A DNA stretch of 64,000 nucleotides from Archangium lansingense (lineage in GTDB: Bacteria; Myxococcota; Myxococcia; Myxococcales; Myxococcaceae), in NCBI RefSeq assembly GCF_026626635.1, contig NZ_JAPNKA010000001.1, positions 2,170,001 through 2,234,000 on the forward strand, read 5' to 3'. The translations under genes and the position numbers were made by a program. Below are positions 1 to 8,830 of the stretch, one piece after another; position 1 is the first letter of the stretch, and every line of letters begins with the position of its first letter. Below the pieces are notes generated by a model. It searched no databases. It had not been told where the DNA came from and worked only from the letters and a program-made list of their open reading frames with translations.

Positions 1-942
1 CGTGTCACCGTGGGGGATGCCGCGGGCAAGCGGCTCGAGGCTCCCACTGCCTCCGATGGCCGGCTGCTCTTCCTTCCCACCCATGATGGCGCGCAGGCCA
101 ACGCGACCTTCTCGGTGACGGTGGCGCCTCCGCCCGGCCAGAGCGGCGAGCCGCTCACCACCTCCCTTGAGGGCACCGCGTGGAACCTCACCCTCCCGGG
201 GGTGCAGGGCGTTCTGCCCTCCGAATTGGATGTGGCCTTCGTGGTGGATGCCACCGGCAGCATGGGGGACGAGATTCGCTACCTGAAGGCGGAGCTCCAG
301 AACATCGTCGACTCGGTGCAGGGCTCCTTCCCGAATGTCTCGGCGCGCTTCGCGCTGGTGATGTACCGCGACGATGGAGACGCGTACGTCGTGCGGCCCT
401 TCGACTTCACTTCGGACGTGGGCCTCTTCCGGCAGCAGCTGGATGCGCAGTCCGCGGAGGGCGGCGGAGACTACCCCGAGGCCATGGAGCGCGGGCTGGG
501 CGCCATCCATCAGCTCTCGTGGCGCACGGGCAATACCGCGCGTCTCACCTTCCTGGTGGCGGACGCGCCGACGCACACGCCGCACTACCAGGCCTTCCTG
601 CGCGAGGCCAACCGCGCTCGCCTGTCCGGCATCAAGGTGTACCCGGTTGCCGCCAGCGGGGTGGCCGATGAGGCCGAGTACCTGATGCGCCTCGCCGCCC
701 AGCTCACCCTGGGCCGCTACATCTTCCTCACGGACGACTCGGGCATCGGCGCCCCTCACGCGGAGCCGCACATCCCTTGCTACCAGGTGCAGCTCCTCAA
801 GAACCTCCTCATCCGCGCCATTGGCTCCGAGCTGGAGGGACGGCGAGTGCCTGCCTCGGGGACGGAGGTCATTCGCACGGTGGGCAGCCCCCGTCAGGAT
901 GGCTCCTGCACGCTCCAGGATGGGTCGGTGACGTACCTCTGA
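1..942 (+). CDS. von Willebrand factor A domain protein (5' end outside window)
   Basis: The reading frame is open from the first base, so only the C-terminal part (about 313 residues) is present. A vWA domain starts near residue 75 with the hydrophobic strand LDVAFVVDATGSMGDE, which carries the metal-ion-dependent adhesion motif in the form D-A-T-G-S. Later strands (FALVMYRDDGD, LTFLVADAPTHTP, IKVYPVAASG) fit the alternating alpha/beta vWA fold. Such domains bind protein ligands through a divalent metal, usually outside the cytoplasm. The protein is unlikely to be a magnesium chelatase or CoxE subunit, because no AAA partner is nearby. The gene is convergent with the kinase gene that ends 6 nt downstream. 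The substrate is unknown. Confidence 0.8.
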   Translation, partial: RVTVGDAAGKRLEAPTASDGRLLFLPTHDGAQANATFSVTVAPPPGQSGEPLTTSLEGTAWNLTLPGVQGVLPSELDVAFVVDATGSMGDEIRYLKAELQNIVDSVQGSFPNVSARFALVMYRDDGDAYVVRPFDFTSDVGLFRQQLDAQSAEGGGDYPEAMERGLGAIHQLSWRTGNTARLTFLVADAPTHTPHYQAFLREANRARLSGIKVYPVAASGVADEAEYLMRLAAQLTLGRYIFLTDDSGIGAPHAEPHIPCYQVQLLKNLLIRAIGSELEGRRVPASGTEVIRTVGSPRQDGSCTLQDGSVTYL

Positions 943-948
943 GTCACG

Positions 949-3900
949 TCAGCCCCGGGCCGGGCTCCGCGTGAGCTCACCCGGGAGCTCCACCGTGAAC
1001 TCCGCGTACTGTCCCTCCTCGGACTCCACCCGCATCTTTCCTCCGAGCGCGGCGATGATGTCGTGACTGAGGGACAGGCCCAGCCCTGTTCCCTCTCCCG
1101 TCGGCTTGGTGGTGAAGAAGGGGGTGAAGAGCTTGTCGCGCACCATGGCGGGGACACCTTTGCCGTTGTCGCGCACCCGGAGCTCCACCGAGCTGCCTGT
1201 CCAGTGCGTGGACACCTTCAACCGGGGTTGCTCCGCCATGGGGCGTTGCGCCTTCTCATGAGCCGAGTAGCAGGCGTTGTCCAGCAGGTTGAGGATGACG
1301 CGGCGGAGATCCTCGGGGACCAGGTGGCACTGGGGCACGGTGTCGTCGAGGAAGGTGTCGATGGTCACCTGACGCGGGGGACGCATGGCCCGCTGCCCGT
1401 GCTGGACGAGACGCACGGCCTCCTCCACGAGCTGGTTGATGGAGGTGGGCTGCTGCTCACCCCGGTTGTTGCGCGCGTGCCGCAGCATCCCATTGATGAT
1501 GCCGCTGGCCCGCTGCTCATGCTCACACACCTTGGAGATGTTCTGCTCCAGCTCCTTCAGCAGGGGGCCGGGCTCCTCCCGCTTCTCCACCGTCTCGCGC
1601 AGCTCCTGCACCAGCTCGAGGGAGAGCTCGGAGAAGTTCTTCACGAAGTTCAGGGGGTTTTTCAGCTCGTGGGCAATGCCCGCGGTGAGCGAGCCGAGCG
1701 AGGCGAGCTTCTCCTGGGTGATGATCTGCGCCTGCATGGTTTTGAGGCTCTCCAACGCGCGCTGCAGCTCGGCGTTCTTGGAGTGCAGCTGCTCCGTGCG
1801 CTCCTGGACCCGGTGCTCGAGGGTCCGGTGGGATTCCCCGAGCCTGCGGTAGAGCCCGGCGTTCTCGATGGAGATGGCGGCCTGGGCTGACAGCATGCCG
1901 ACCGCCTTGAGGCGATTGGCATTGAAGGCGCCCGCGAGGAGGTTGTTCTCCAGGTAGACGAGGCCGAGCAGTTGCTTGCGGTGGAGAATGGGGACGCAGA
2001 GCACCGAGCGGACGTGGTGGAGGACGATATAGGAGTCGCTCCGGAAGGGCTCCTGCGTGGAGGCATCATCGAGGAGCAGGGGGCCGCCGGTGCTCAGCAC
2101 GAGCTCGGCGATGGTGTGGCAGAGCGCATCGCTCTCCGCCATGCGCTGCACGGGAAGCAGGGGAGCGCTGCCGCTGCCCACCTCACCCGAGGCCTCGACG
2201 AAGAAGTCCTCCTCCCGCTGGAGCACCAGTACGCCGCGCTGGGCGCCCGTGCTCTCCATGAGGATGTCAACGAGGTTGGCGGCGAGCTGTGGGAAGTGCA
2301 GCTCGCTGGAGATGGCCTGGGAGGCCTTCATCATCGAGGACACGTCGAGCACTTCGGCGAGCGAGTCGGTGCTGGACAGGTCGGAGGTGACTGTGAGCTC
2401 CGGGTACTCGCTTCCCTGGAGCCGTGCCATCGAGAGGCCAGTACCCTGGAGCTTGTGGTCCCAAGCCCGAAGGGTGCCACTGTAGGAATGCAGGAGGTAT
2501 GATTGCTCGGCGGAGAGGATGTGCACCTTGCCCGCCGCACCCCACCGCTCGTACGCGTTGAGGGCTTCCACCAGGTAGGCAGCGGCCAGGGGTGGACGGC
2601 TCAGCTCCGCCTGGAAGCGGCAGGCCTGTTCACAGGCGATGGCCTCCACGCTGGTGAAGCCGCTGGCGCGCGCCGCGGAGATGGCTTCCTCGTAGCGGGT
2701 ATGTGCCTCGACGTGCTGCCCCTTCACGCGGGCCAGCTCCGCGCGGACCAGCAGGTGGTAGGGCGAGAAGTTCTCCGGTGCGCGGTGGGCGCACCTCTCC
2801 AGGTACGCACGCTGCTGCTCCATGATGGCGAGCAGCTCCTGCTTCCGGCGCTCACTGGCACGCGGGTACACCGCGGCCGCGCTCAGCGCGTAATAGAAGG
2901 CGTGCGTGGTCAGCAGGAAGAGTCCGGGAACCGAGCGCATCATCGCGGCGCTCTCCTCCGCCACCGCCATCGCCTGTTCGAGCTGACGGAGCAGATAGTG
3001 CTGCTCGAGCAGCACCAGCCCGGCATGGGCCTTGTTTGCCGGCCACTGAAGGTGGGAGAGCGGGAGGGTCTGCCGCGGTAGCTCCTGGGCGCCAGTCAGC
3101 AACAGCAACGCCTGCCGGAACGCCAGGAGCACGGAGGTGTTGTCGGAGTCCTTCTGGGTCTTGGGCAGGTCGAGGAACTTCTGGTTTTCCTCCAGCAGCT
3201 CCTGGATCGGCTCTCCCAGGGCGAGGCGCCGCCAGGACAGCACGGTGAAGCAATGCCCCGCGAGCTGCCAGTCTCCGCTGTCCAAGAGGATTCTGTAGGC
3301 CTCGGTGAGCTGGAGGACGCCGGTGCGGGTGCTCCAGGTCCAATGATCGATGAAGGTCGCGTGAAGATAGAAGGCGCGAGCCTGCTGTAGCGGGTCCCGG
3401 AGGAGGGTGGCGAGCTCGAAGGCGAGCAGGCCGAACCGCCGGCCAGCGGCGGGGTCATCGAAAAAGGCCGAGAGGACGAGGCCGTGGCAGACGTAGGCGT
3501 AAGGCGAGAAGCGGCTGTTGCCGTGCTCCAGGCTCAGCCTGACATGCCGGAACGTCATGAGGACGAGGAGCTTCTGGGCGGTGAAGTAGGCGGGGGGCGC
3601 GATGGCGCTCATCAGCTCGGAGGCGAGCTTCGCGTTGGGCTCACTCATCAGAGGCAGCGCGAGCAGCTCCGAGGTGTCACGGCCCGCCAGTGCGGTCTCT
3701 AGCGCCCGTAGCTCCGCGGCGATGGCAGCGTCGTCGGGGTGGGCGGGAAGGTCGATTCCGAGCAGGCGGAGCCCCTCGAGACCGTACTCCAGCGAATCGG
3801 TGTGCCGGTCGTGGAGGGTGCTCAAGATGGCCTGCAGGCAGAGCACACTGGCTCGCTGGGCCGGGGTGCGCGCCTGGGCGTGCAGGGTGGAGAAGCCGGA

Positions 3901-6345
3901 GGCCGCCGCTTCAATCTCTCCGGCGAGGTAGAGGGACTCGGTGAGCTCCTTCTGGAGCGCGAAGCGCCGCTCGTGTTCCTGTTCCCGGAGCGCGGGAGGG
4001 ATGAGCACCTCGCCGGTCTGGAAGAGCTCACAGGCGGTGCGGTAGGTGCCCGAGGTCTTCGCCCGCCGGCCCGTCGCCAGATGGAGATCAGCCAGCTCCA
4101 GCCGCAGCGAGTCCGGGCCAATGCGCTCCGGTGCATGGCCCAGGTGCGGCAGAATGGCGAACACCCGCTCGTCGAGCGTCTTCGTGGCGCGGGCATCCTC
4201 GTACAGGCGCAGGCCCACCTCCAGGTGACGCGTGGCGCGCTCGTCCTGGGGAATGTGTGAATAGGCGGCCTGACGGACCTGGTCGTGCACGAAGCGGAAG
4301 GAGACGTCCAGGTCCGTAGGTTCCACCGCGCCGCCCTGGGGATCGAGCAGCACGTAGTCCTTGCTGAGCGGGAGCACGAGTCTCCGCTCGAGGGCGGTCC
4401 AGAGGGCGCGTGCCGTCTCCCCGGCCGTGGCCCCGTAGGCCACCATGAGGTCATGGAAGCCGAACGTCACGCCCAGGCACGCCGCGACCTGGAGCAGGGC
4501 CCGGGTCTCCTGCGGCAGCCGGAGGCTCTCGGCCACCATCAGCGCGGCCACGTCTTCCGGAAGCTCCTGGGACTCGATGCGAGCGAGGTCCCACTCCCAC
4601 TGGCGGCTGCGCGGGTCGAAGCGGAGCAGGTCCCGCTCGTGCAGGAAGCGGAGGGTCGCCTTGACGGAGAAGGGGTTGCCACCCGTCCTGGTGTGGATGA
4701 GGCGGGCCAGCTCCAGCCCACGCTTGGCTTCCACGGCGGTGCTCTCGCACACCATCCGGGCCACCTCCTTGAGGCCGAGGGGCGTGAGGTGGAGCTGCTC
4801 CCAGGTGGTGCCGGCGGTGCGCAGCTCGTCGAGTGCGAAGGTGAGGGGGGAGGTCGGGGAGAACTCGGTATCGCGGTAGGCGCCGACGAGCAGCAGGTGC
4901 CGGGTGGAGAGATCCCTGGCGAGTGTCTGCAGCAGCGTGAGCGTGGCGCTGTCGGCCCACTGCAGGTCATCCAGGAAGAGGGCGAGTGGGCGCTCTGGGG
5001 TCGCGAACGCCTGAAGCGTGCGCGCGAGCACGAGGTTGAGGCGGTTCTTGGACTCGGAGGAGGGGAGCGGAACGGGTGGGGGCTGCTCGCCCACCAGCGC
5101 GCGGGTGTCGGGGACGGCCTCGACGAGGACGGAGGTGTTCGCCCCGAGCACTTCCTGGAGGCGCTCGCGCATGAGGGTGGTCTCCGCCTCGCCCTCCCCG
5201 AGCGTCTGCCGCACCAGATGCTGCAGCGCCTGGTGGACGGCATCGAAGGGCTCGCTGCGCAAGAGCTGGTCACACTTGCCCATGGCCACGTGTCCCCGGC
5301 TGACAGCCGTCACCCGGTACAGCTCGTTGACGAGCGAGGTCTTGCCAATGCCCGCCGGGCCGGAGATGAGGAGGAGCTGGCCGCGGCCGGCCGCGGTGCG
5401 CGCATATGCCCGGGTCAGCAGGGCCACGCTCGAGTCGCGTCCGTGCAGTCCCTGCGGCGGGCGGAACTGGTGGGGTCGGTCCGAGAGACCTATGGGAAAA
5501 AGCGGGAGCGTGGCCCCTTTGCGGAGCTGGCGCTGGCACTGCTCGAGGTCAGCGATGAGTCCCCAGGTGCTCTGGTAGCGGTCCTCCGGCTCCTTGGCCA
5601 GCAGCTTGAGCACGATGGCGGCGAGCTGCTCCGGCACCTCGGGGTTGAGCTCCCGCGGCGAGGGCGGCACCTGGGCGACGTGCGCGTGGAGCAGCTCCAG
5701 GGGGGCGTTCGTGGAGAAGACGCGGCGGTCGGTGAGCAGCTCGAAGAAGGTGGCGCCCAGGGCGTAGAAGTCCGCGCGGTAGTCCACGCCCCGGTTCATG
5801 CGTCCGGTCTGCTCGGGCGCCATATAGGCCAGCGTGCCCGTCAGGAGCGTGGGGAGCTCGGGCGGGACGGTCTCCAGCGAGAGCCCCACCGAGAGGGAGA
5901 AGTCGGTGATTTTCAGCACCCTGGTGGCGGGATTGACGATGATGTTGTGCGGCTTGATGTCCTTGTGAATGACGCCGTGCTGGTGGATGTGTCCCAGCGC
6001 CGCGCTGATGCGTACGGCGAAGTCGAGGAAGGTCGTCACGTCCAGCGGCCCACTCTCATCCAGCAGATGGCGCAGGGAGGTGCCCCCGAAGTCCTCCAGG
6101 ACGAGTGCCGCCCGATCGGGAAACTGCTCCAGCCCCAGGACCTGGACGATGCCGTCCCCCTCGACGCGGCGGGCGATGGCGTACTCCCGGCGGAGCTCCA
6201 GGGTCCGGCGCCGATCGAGATAGTCGCTGCCGGTCAGCTTCAGGATGACGGGGCACTGGTCCCGGAGCCGGGTAGCCCGGAAGAGCGTCGAGCGGTTGCT
6301 GGAGTGGAGCTGCTCGTGAAGGGTGTACCCTGACCGGTGTGCCAC
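949..6345 (-). CDS. Trifunctional Ser/Thr kinase - AAA ATPase - GAF - sensor histidine kinase
   Basis: A giant signalling protein of about 1,798 residues. The N-terminal kinase-like domain (about 5-270) has HKDIKPHN as catalytic loop and DFS in place of DFG. Its glycine loop is not recognisable, which is common in this family. An AAA/STAND-type ATPase follows (Walker A GPAGIGKTS near residue 328, then LALFLDDLQWAD), then a long helical TPR-like region, a GAF domain (about 1330-1490), a coiled coil, a HisKA domain (AGIAHELKNPLNF, His near 1559) and a HATPase domain (DNGKGVP, GEGTGLGLSLS). GTG at 6345 is chosen because GGAG lies 5 nt upstream and the kinase domain begins directly after it. An upstream GTG at 6438 is also in frame and would start 6 nt after the preceding gene. 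It is the last gene of the RiPP operon, and no cognate response regulator is adjacent. Confidence 0.88.
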   Translation of the reverse strand: MAHRSGYTLHEQLHSSNRSTLFRATRLRDQCPVILKLTGSDYLDRRRTLELRREYAIARRVEGDGIVQVLGLEQFPDRAALVLEDFGGTSLRHLLDESGPLDVTTFLDFAVRISAALGHIHQHGVIHKDIKPHNIIVNPATRVLKITDFSLSVGLSLETVPPELPTLLTGTLAYMAPEQTGRMNRGVDYRADFYALGATFFELLTDRRVFSTNAPLELLHAHVAQVPPSPRELNPEVPEQLAAIVLKLLAKEPEDRYQSTWGLIADLEQCQRQLRKGATLPLFPIGLSDRPHQFRPPQGLHGRDSSVALLTRAYARTAAGRGQLLLISGPAGIGKTSLVNELYRVTAVSRGHVAMGKCDQLLRSEPFDAVHQALQHLVRQTLGEGEAETTLMRERLQEVLGANTSVLVEAVPDTRALVGEQPPPVPLPSSESKNRLNLVLARTLQAFATPERPLALFLDDLQWADSATLTLLQTLARDLSTRHLLLVGAYRDTEFSPTSPLTFALDELRTAGTTWEQLHLTPLGLKEVARMVCESTAVEAKRGLELARLIHTRTGGNPFSVKATLRFLHERDLLRFDPRSRQWEWDLARIESQELPEDVAALMVAESLRLPQETRALLQVAACLGVTFGFHDLMVAYGATAGETARALWTALERRLVLPLSKDYVLLDPQGGAVEPTDLDVSFRFVHDQVRQAAYSHIPQDERATRHLEVGLRLYEDARATKTLDERVFAILPHLGHAPERIGPDSLRLELADLHLATGRRAKTSGTYRTACELFQTGEVLIPPALREQEHERRFALQKELTESLYLAGEIEAAASGFSTLHAQARTPAQRASVLCLQAILSTLHDRHTDSLEYGLEGLRLLGIDLPAHPDDAAIAAELRALETALAGRDTSELLALPLMSEPNAKLASELMSAIAPPAYFTAQKLLVLMTFRHVRLSLEHGNSRFSPYAYVCHGLVLSAFFDDPAAGRRFGLLAFELATLLRDPLQQARAFYLHATFIDHWTWSTRTGVLQLTEAYRILLDSGDWQLAGHCFTVLSWRRLALGEPIQELLEENQKFLDLPKTQKDSDNTSVLLAFRQALLLLTGAQELPRQTLPLSHLQWPANKAHAGLVLLEQHYLLRQLEQAMAVAEESAAMMRSVPGLFLLTTHAFYYALSAAAVYPRASERRKQELLAIMEQQRAYLERCAHRAPENFSPYHLLVRAELARVKGQHVEAHTRYEEAISAARASGFTSVEAIACEQACRFQAELSRPPLAAAYLVEALNAYERWGAAGKVHILSAEQSYLLHSYSGTLRAWDHKLQGTGLSMARLQGSEYPELTVTSDLSSTDSLAEVLDVSSMMKASQAISSELHFPQLAANLVDILMESTGAQRGVLVLQREEDFFVEASGEVGSGSAPLLPVQRMAESDALCHTIAELVLSTGGPLLLDDASTQEPFRSDSYIVLHHVRSVLCVPILHRKQLLGLVYLENNLLAGAFNANRLKAVGMLSAQAAISIENAGLYRRLGESHRTLEHRVQERTEQLHSKNAELQRALESLKTMQAQIITQEKLASLGSLTAGIAHELKNPLNFVKNFSELSLELVQELRETVEKREEPGPLLKELEQNISKVCEHEQRASGIINGMLRHARNNRGEQQPTSINQLVEEAVRLVQHGQRAMRPPRQVTIDTFLDDTVPQCHLVPEDLRRVILNLLDNACYSAHEKAQRPMAEQPRLKVSTHWTGSSVELRVRDNGKGVPAMVRDKLFTPFFTTKPTGEGTGLGLSLSHDIIAALGGKMRVESEEGQYAEFTVELPGELTRSPARG

Positions 6346-6444
6346 GGAGTCTCCGTCGAGAGCCAGCGTCTGTTCCTCCGCTGGGCGGCCTCGCGAATCT
6401 ATCCCGGCACGCCTCCCCCGCGCTGTGGACCGGATCACACGGTC

Positions 6445-7503
6445 TCACAGAGACAGGGCTGGCAGCTCAGCGGCCTCCGCGGCGCCCCAGAACCACTCCA
6501 CGCGTGCGCGGCGCCGTCCCTCCGCAAGCCACTCCTCGAAGAGTTGGTCCCGCACCTGTTCGCAGGTGGCCTCGTCGAGCCGGGCCGGCAGGAAGCGCAA
6601 CACGCGCACCAGCTCGTAGCCCTCCCCGCTGGGAACGGGCTCGGCCATCCGGCCTTGTTCGGTGGAGAACAGTCGCTCTGCCTGCTCGGGCTCGAGCTCC
6701 CCGCGCCGCAGTGTGGCGAACAGGTTTCCCGCGCCGCCTCGCTCCAGGAAGGACACCTGCGCCAGCTCGAGGAACCGGCCGGGCGCCTCGCGAAGTTGCT
6801 CGTACAGCCGCCAGGCTTCCTCCCGGCTGGGGACATATAGCCGCGCGACCTGGACGCGCTCGAAGTCGGCCCGGTGGCGCTGGAACCAGGCTTCCTCGCG
6901 GCCCGCGGCCACCTTGTGCCGCAGCTTCCGGCGCGACACGTCCTCGCGCAGGTGCTGCTCGAGCTGCACCTGGGTGGTGCCGTGCTCGGCCATCCACCGC
7001 TCCACGTCCTCCACGCTGAAGAGTCGCCGCTTCGTCCGGAAGTCGTGCAGGGCCTCGGCGAGCTCCTCGTCCGTTACCACCAGCCCGCTGTTGCGGATCT
7101 CCTGGTCAATCAGACTCATGTTGATGAGGTGCCGGCCGATGTGCAGGGTGCTCCAGGCATGGTCCAGCGAGGTGATGGCCTGGGTGATGAACACCGGGTC
7201 ATCGTTGACGCGCAGGACGAGCGACTCGTTGACGCGCTGGAGGCCTCGCGCCGGCCAGGGAATTTCCTCGTCCGCGCAGTAGCTCAGGGAGTACGTGCCC
7301 GCGTCATCGGCGACGAGGATGTCGTAGTGGACCGTGCTGCCATAGGTCTCCTGCTCCCAGACCATGTTCATCCAGTGTCCGGGGTGGCGGGCCTTCAGAA
7401 GCTGGAAGGACTCCTGGGCTTGCTCGGGCTCGAGGTGCTCCTCGCGCCACTTCACCAGCGAGGTGAGCGCGTCGCGGACGGCCGCGGAGAGGGACTCGTT
7501 CAT
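6445..7503 (-). CDS. PpiC/SurA-like putative peptide maturation protein of the RiPP cassette
   Basis: A 352-residue protein without signal peptide, so probably cytoplasmic. The N-terminal about 110 residues are not recognised. Residues about 115-210 resemble the SurA_N chaperone helix bundle (INMSLIDQEIRNSGLVVTDE). Residues about 215-310 resemble a parvulin-type prolyl isomerase domain. The ATG at 7503 overlaps the stop codon of the ATP-grasp gene (ATGA), implying translational coupling. From memory, NCBI models describe PpiC-related peptide maturation proteins (TIGR04500) beside ATP-grasp enzymes in myxobacteria, which matches this context. A likely role is to hold or isomerise the precursor during macrocyclisation, but this is inferred. 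A longer frame reaches 7623 but would run deep into the upstream gene. Confidence 0.75.
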   Translation of the reverse strand: MNESLSAAVRDALTSLVKWREEHLEPEQAQESFQLLKARHPGHWMNMVWEQETYGSTVHYDILVADDAGTYSLSYCADEEIPWPARGLQRVNESLVLRVNDDPVFITQAITSLDHAWSTLHIGRHLINMSLIDQEIRNSGLVVTDEELAEALHDFRTKRRLFSVEDVERWMAEHGTTQVQLEQHLREDVSRRKLRHKVAAGREEAWFQRHRADFERVQVARLYVPSREEAWRLYEQLREAPGRFLELAQVSFLERGGAGNLFATLRRGELEPEQAERLFSTEQGRMAEPVPSGEGYELVRVLRFLPARLDEATCEQVRDQLFEEWLAEGRRRARVEWFWGAAEAAELPALSL

Positions 7504-8519
7504 GGGTGGGCCTCCAGGGCAGGGAATGGGGACGGCGTGGGGGCATGGCCCGCGGGGTCCATGAGCGTGGTGCAGATGGCCTCGGCGATTGGCAAACCGG
7601 TCTCGTCTTGGATCCACAGCCACTGGCCGTTGGGGTTGATCTCCAGGAAGACGTAGCGGCCGTCGGGGGTGACGATCATGTCGATGGCGCCGAAGCGCAG
7701 CCCCAGCCGTGCGACCAGCTCCAGACAGGCGTGGCGGATGGCCTCGGGCAGGGAGTGCACGCGATAGGGCGTGTGCCCCCAGTCATAGTGGCGCCAGTCG
7801 AGCTGGGTGCGCCGGGTCGCCTGGGAGTGAATCTCCGCGGCGAGCACCTGGTCGCCGACCACGGTGATGCGCAGCTCGAAGCGCTTGGGGACCTGGGCCT
7901 GAAACAGCATGGGGCTGTGGCGCAGGCGCCGCGCATAGCCCACGTCGCGGGTGGTGACGGCCTGCGTGAAGCGCATCAGCGTTCCGCCCGTGCGCTGGCT
8001 GGCGGCCATGATGGTGCTGGGAAACTTGTCGATGATGTGACCGCCGTGCTGGCGGTGGAACTCGAGGAACTCGTCGGGGTCGCTGGTGATGAGCGTAGGC
8101 GGAATGTCCATCCCGAGCTCCGTGGCGAGCTGGAGCTGGAGTTGCTTGTTGTCGGCACGCCGGATGGCGTGAATGGGACCGGGCAGCCAGGGGATGTTGA
8201 GCGCGTTCCAGGTGTCCTGGAGCAGGCGCATGCACTCCTCCTCTGCGTAGGTCTCGAGCAGGGGATCCGCGATGCGTCCGGAGGGAATGGGCTTGCCAGG
8301 CCGCCGCAGCCAGCCCGCGGTGCACCGGGTCAGGTCGAGCCTCTCGCCGCCTCTCTTCAGCCAGACGTGCTTGCGGCCCGCGCGGAATTCGGTGGAGAGC
8401 GACGCGGTGCCGGGAAACTCGCTCCAGTCGAAGCGGCAGACGCTGGCGCCACGTTGCCGCAGCCTGGCCTCGACGGCATTGGCGTGCGGGTCATTGGGCT
8501 CGGTCAGGATGAGAATCAT
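7500..8519 (-). CDS. MvdC/MvdD-like ATP-grasp RiPP macrocyclase
   Basis: A 339-residue ATP-grasp ligase. The N-terminal half has a pre-ATP-grasp fold starting with MILILTEPNDPHANAV and then RADNKQLQLQLATELGMD. The C-terminal half has the nucleotide and metal site, ending in FGAIDMIVTPDGRYVFLEI followed by NPNGQWLW, the signature of MvdC/MvdD-type graspetide synthetases. Those enzymes phosphorylate Asp/Glu side chains of a precursor and close omega-ester (Ser/Thr) or omega-amide (Lys) rings. The gene lies 74 nt downstream of a 53-codon precursor gene and overlaps the maturation gene by 4 nt. There is no clear Shine-Dalgarno sequence before its ATG, so the enzyme is probably translated much less than the precursor. 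Substrate specificity is inferred from position only. Confidence 0.88.
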   Translation of the reverse strand: MILILTEPNDPHANAVEARLRQRGASVCRFDWSEFPGTASLSTEFRAGRKHVWLKRGGERLDLTRCTAGWLRRPGKPIPSGRIADPLLETYAEEECMRLLQDTWNALNIPWLPGPIHAIRRADNKQLQLQLATELGMDIPPTLITSDPDEFLEFHRQHGGHIIDKFPSTIMAASQRTGGTLMRFTQAVTTRDVGYARRLRHSPMLFQAQVPKRFELRITVVGDQVLAAEIHSQATRRTQLDWRHYDWGHTPYRVHSLPEAIRHACLELVARLGLRFGAIDMIVTPDGRYVFLEINPNGQWLWIQDETGLPIAEAICTTLMDPAGHAPTPSPFPALEAHP

Positions 8520-8539
8520 GGAGTATTCAGCGTGAGCAC

Positions 8540-8578
8540 GGGCTCGCCTGGTCCGCGGCCTGCCGGACCAGGGAGCCC
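8540..8578 (-). promoter_or_regulatory. Intercistronic hairpin between RiPP precursor and ATP-grasp gene
   Basis: Two arms pair over 15 bp with one bulged G. Positions 8540-8545 pair with 8573-8578, and 8547-8555 (CCTGGTCCG) pair with 8564-8572, around an 8-nt loop. No T-tract follows on the minus strand, so it is not a classical intrinsic terminator. It may act as a processing or stabilising element that keeps precursor mRNA in excess over the enzyme genes, as seen in other RiPP operons. Confidence 0.6.
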
Positions 8579-8593
8579 ATCGTGGACCAGGGA

Positions 8594-8755
8594 TTACTCG
8601 TCACAGTCTCCACACATGGAGCAGGTGCCGCCCTGGCTCGCCATGCCGCCCGCGACGACCTTGAGCTCAACTTCGCTGAGCTCCCGCTCGCCGAGCTTCT
8701 TCTGGGTCGACTCGATCTGGGTCATCTGCAGCCGGGCACGCTTCTGGTTCTTCAT
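8594..8755 (-). CDS. RiPP precursor peptide (graspetide-like, GG leader, CxxCxxC core)
   Basis: A 53-residue peptide beginning MKNQKRARLQ. Residues about 25-37 read ELSEVELKVVAGG, the classic helical leader ending in a double-glycine cleavage site. A short linker (MASQGG) precedes the core TCSMCGDCDE. The core contains hydroxyl donors (Thr44, Ser46), acidic acceptors (Asp50, Asp52, Glu53) and three cysteines in C-x2-C-x2-C spacing. GGAG lies 6 nt before the ATG, a strong ribosome-binding site. The ATP-grasp ligase and PpiC-like protein lie immediately downstream. It is an unusual graspetide substrate because of the cysteines, and could also be a metal-binding or thioester-type product. The overlapping longer frame to 9061 is rejected because it would enter the divergent gene. 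Confidence 0.82.
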   Translation of the reverse strand: MKNQKRARLQMTQIESTQKKLGERELSEVELKVVAGGMASQGGTCSMCGDCDE

Positions 8756-8761
8756 CGTCTT

Positions 8762-8767
8762 CTCCTC
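8762..8767 (-). promoter_or_regulatory. Strong ribosome-binding site of the RiPP precursor
   Basis: The minus strand reads AGGAG in a purine-rich run, with GGAG ending 6 nt before the ATG at 8755. This fixes the precursor start and contrasts with the missing Shine-Dalgarno sequence of the ATP-grasp gene. Confidence 0.7.
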
Positions 8768-8830
8768 TTGGGGGTGCGGCGCTCCGGGGGTCCGTGTCGC
8801 CGCGATTCGCCCTGGATGGAGGGGAGACGC

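Noticed and set aside
4285..6333. 682-codon plus-strand open frame
   Set aside because: It is antisense to the giant kinase gene, whose motifs are unmistakable; long antisense frames are expected at this G+C content.
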